Shown here in pieces: positions 62,714 to 64,000 of a DNA stretch of 64,000 nucleotides (its first letter is position 1; each line of letters opens with the position of its first letter). Source of the stretch: Alphaproteobacteria bacterium (lineage in GTDB: Bacteria > Pseudomonadota > Alphaproteobacteria > Rhodobacterales > Rhodobacteraceae). The notes below the pieces were generated by a model that was given only the letters and a program-made list of their open reading frames with translations, was not told the origin of the DNA and made no database searches. The translations under genes were made by a program, and so were the position numbers. The DNA lies in NCBI GenBank assembly GCA_030425395.1, contig JAUIAS010000001.1, forward strand, positions 1-64,000, written 5' to 3'.

Positions 62714-63550
62714 TCAGCTCAGCCAACGCTTCCGGCGGCGATAGGACCGCACATCTCGGAAGCTCTTTCGTCCATCATCGGATACGCCAAGATAGAATTC
62801 TTTCACGTCCGGGTTTTCACGCAGTTCCTTGGCTGGGCCATCCATCACGATCCGCCCGGATTCAAGGATGTATCCATAATGCGCAAACCGAAGGGCTACG
62901 TTCGTATTCTGTTCAGCCAAAAGGAATGTCACGCCTTCGCGCTCGTTCAGGTTTTTCACAATCTCAAAGATTTCTTCAACCAACTGCGGCGCAAGCCCCA
63001 TAGAGGGTTCGTCCAAAAGGATCGTTTCCGGCTTTGACATCAGGGCACGGCCGATGGCGACCATCTGCTGTTCACCACCCGATGTATATCCGGCCTGGCT
63101 TTTGCGACGTTCCTTGAGACGGGGGAAATAGGTATAGACCAGATCAAGATCGCGCATCATCTCGGCCTTGCCGCCGGTGCGCGTGTAATACCCGGTCAAA
63201 AGATTTTCTTCGACTGTCAGGTGTTCGAAACAATGACGTCCTTCCATCACCTGAATGACGCCCCGTTTTACCAGATCGGCGGGGTCGGCTTCGTGGATGG
63301 CGTCGCCGCGATACTTGATCGACCCTTTGGTCACTTCTCCGCGTTCGGAATGGAGAAGGTTTGAAACCGCTTTCAGAGTTGTCGTCTTACCCGCACCGTT
63401 CCCACCAAGAAGGGCTGTAATGCCTCCCTTGGGAACGCGCAGCGACACACCTTTGAGCACGAGGATAACGTGGTTGTAGATCACCTCGATATTGTTGACC
63501 TCAAGCAGGGTTTCGGCCTGCACATCCGTGGTTTGAGCTGAATCCAGCAT
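62714..63550 (-). CDS. livF: Branched-chain-amino-acid-type ABC transporter ATPase (LivF)
   Basis: 278 residues. Walker A is LLGGNGAGKTTTLKAVS, the signature is YTSGGEQQMVAIGRALM and Walker B is ETILLDEPSMGL. YNHVILVLKGVSLRVPKG and MEGRHCFEHLTVEENLLTGYY are LivF-like (the Q-loop VIQVMEGRH). The LivF subunit pairs with LivG and with the LivHM permeases. It follows a livK-like binding-protein gene. Given the adjacent ligase gene, the cargo may be an aromatic or branched acid rather than an amino acid. Confidence 0.93.
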   Translation of the reverse strand: MLDSAQTTDVQAETLLEVNNIEVIYNHVILVLKGVSLRVPKGGITALLGGNGAGKTTTLKAVSNLLHSERGEVTKGSIKYRGDAIHEADPADLVKRGVIQVMEGRHCFEHLTVEENLLTGYYTRTGGKAEMMRDLDLVYTYFPRLKERRKSQAGYTSGGEQQMVAIGRALMSKPETILLDEPSMGLAPQLVEEIFEIVKNLNEREGVTFLLAEQNTNVALRFAHYGYILESGRIVMDGPAKELRENPDVKEFYLGVSDDGRKSFRDVRSYRRRKRWLS

Positions 63551-63656
63551 CCGCGTGTCCTCTTTTGCCCCGACGGGCGGGGATGGTCAGAGTGGGGCGG
63601 CGGATCGCCGCCGCCCCGGGTTCACATCCGGCCCGCAGTTCGGGCCGGTCGAATGA
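63551..63656 (-). promoter_or_regulatory. GC-rich hairpins between livK-like and livF genes
   Basis: Three inverted repeats lie in 106 bases: CCCCG-N5-CGGGG near 63568-63582, a 10-bp stem GGGGCGGCGG / CCGCCGCCCC at 63594-63617 with a 4-base loop, and GGCCCG-N5-CGGGCC at 63630-63646. None is followed by a T-run on the minus strand. They may stabilise the binding-protein message or attenuate livF. Confidence 0.55.
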
Positions 63657-64000
63657 TCAGTTGCAGCGCTCTTCGATGCCGTTTTCGGCGGCGTAGGCTC
63701 CGCTGTCTTCCGCGATCAGCGCGTTGATGATGTCACCATCGGTCGGCGCAAAGTCCGAAATCAGGTTCCATTCCTTGGCGGCCGCATCCCACTGGGACAC
63801 ACCGACCATCGCGTTACCGCCATGGTTTTCGCAGGACACCTTCAGCTCGGGGCCAAAGTTGGGCATGCCCAGTTCAACCATCCGCGCTTGGGTGATTTCC
63901 AGCGCCTCCATGCCGTCGCGCATCATCCCGGGCGTGATATCCGCTGTTCCGTGGATTTCCTGCGCGGTGCGGGCAGCCTCAGCCGCGAGCATCGCCGCAT
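63657..64000 (-). CDS. Liv-type ABC substrate-binding protein, C-terminal part
   Basis: The gene runs off the right edge; its last 111 or more residues are visible. They read IHGTADITPGMMRDGMEALEITQARMVELGMPNFGPELKVSCENHGGNAMVGVSQWD and end in IEERCN. This is the closing lobe of a periplasmic leucine/aromatic-acid binding protein (LivK type, Peripla_BP_6). The C-terminal Cys may pair with the CENH Cys. It precedes livF on the same strand and should be the specificity determinant of this transporter. The N-terminus lies outside the window. Confidence 0.85.
   Translation of the reverse strand, partial: AAMLAAEAARTAQEIHGTADITPGMMRDGMEALEITQARMVELGMPNFGPELKVSCENHGGNAMVGVSQWDAAAKEWNLISDFAPTDGDIINALIAEDSGAYAAENGIEERCN

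Overview
The window looks like a chromosomal segment of a Rhodobacteraceae (Roseobacter-clade) alphaproteobacterium. This rests on the gene content: ccoNOQP next to ccoGHIS, uspA, fnrL and hemN, a membrane-anchored c_y-like cytochrome, adjacent mlaA and mlaC, a dnaX-ybaB-recR group beside a short SRP RNA, and GC-rich codon use throughout. There are no tRNAs, rRNAs, CRISPR arrays, insertion sequences or prophage genes. Most genes are core metabolism and housekeeping. All calls come from reading the sequence and recalling protein families; no database was searched.

Layout. 0.2-2.9 kb: a hybrid histidine kinase with receiver and Hpt domains. 3.1-6.3 kb: a tight three-gene operon (hot-dog hydratase, acyl-CoA dehydrogenase, class III CoA-transferase) for an unidentified acid. 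6.3-10.0 kb: a minus-strand run of a methyltransferase, hemF, an SDR protein, an RsmC-like methyltransferase and clpS. 10.1-12.5 kb: a HAD hydrolase and a DD-carboxypeptidase with a SPOR domain. 12.5-23.8 kb: the microaerobic block, with ccoGHIS, ccoNOQP, uspA, fnrL and hemN, carrying four FNR-type palindromes. 23.8-29.5 kb: a yejABEF-type peptide ABC transporter. 29.7-36.2 kb: c_y-like cytochrome, pheA, nudC, SRP RNA, dnaX, ybaB and recR. 36.2-46.6 kb: many small housekeeping genes (OmpA-type protein, AhpD-like protein, GNAT, CinA-like protein, sfsA, map, rsmD, FAD reductase, peroxiredoxin, phhB, GDPD, RidA). 46.9-50.4 kb: mlaA, mlaC and a PBP1-type enzyme. 50.6-52.3 kb: glnK-amtB. 52.5-57.2 kb: an aminotransferase, sseA, smpB, a Pit transporter and a Nudix hydrolase. 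57.3-59.8 kb: a sulfotransferase divergent from a frameshifted GT14-like glycosyltransferase. 59.8-64.0 kb: small membrane or secreted proteins, then a phenylacetate-CoA ligase-like enzyme with livF and the 3' end of a livK-like gene.

The clearest functional unit is the low-oxygen respiration module. FnrL should sense loss of oxygen through an Fe-S cluster. It should then switch on the cbb3 oxidase (ccoNOQP), the oxidase maturation genes (ccoGHIS), a universal stress protein and oxygen-independent haem synthesis (hemN). HemF does the same haem step in air. Three of the four boxes sit where activation from -41.5 gives a short normal leader. The fourth, between fnrL and hemN, fits activation of hemN with almost no leader and repression of fnrL.

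The most unusual observations are two genes broken by a -1 frame change. One is the GT14-like gene, at a G6 tract that forms a perfect slippery heptamer. The other is an OmpA-family gene. Further points are an SDR protein lacking its catalytic lysine, a strong hairpin holding the ybaB stop codon just before recR, and hairpin clusters after ccoP and between livK and livF. I did not find a clearly new multi-gene system. The closest candidates are the CoA-transferase operon of unknown substrate and the GT14/sulfotransferase surface-glycan pair.
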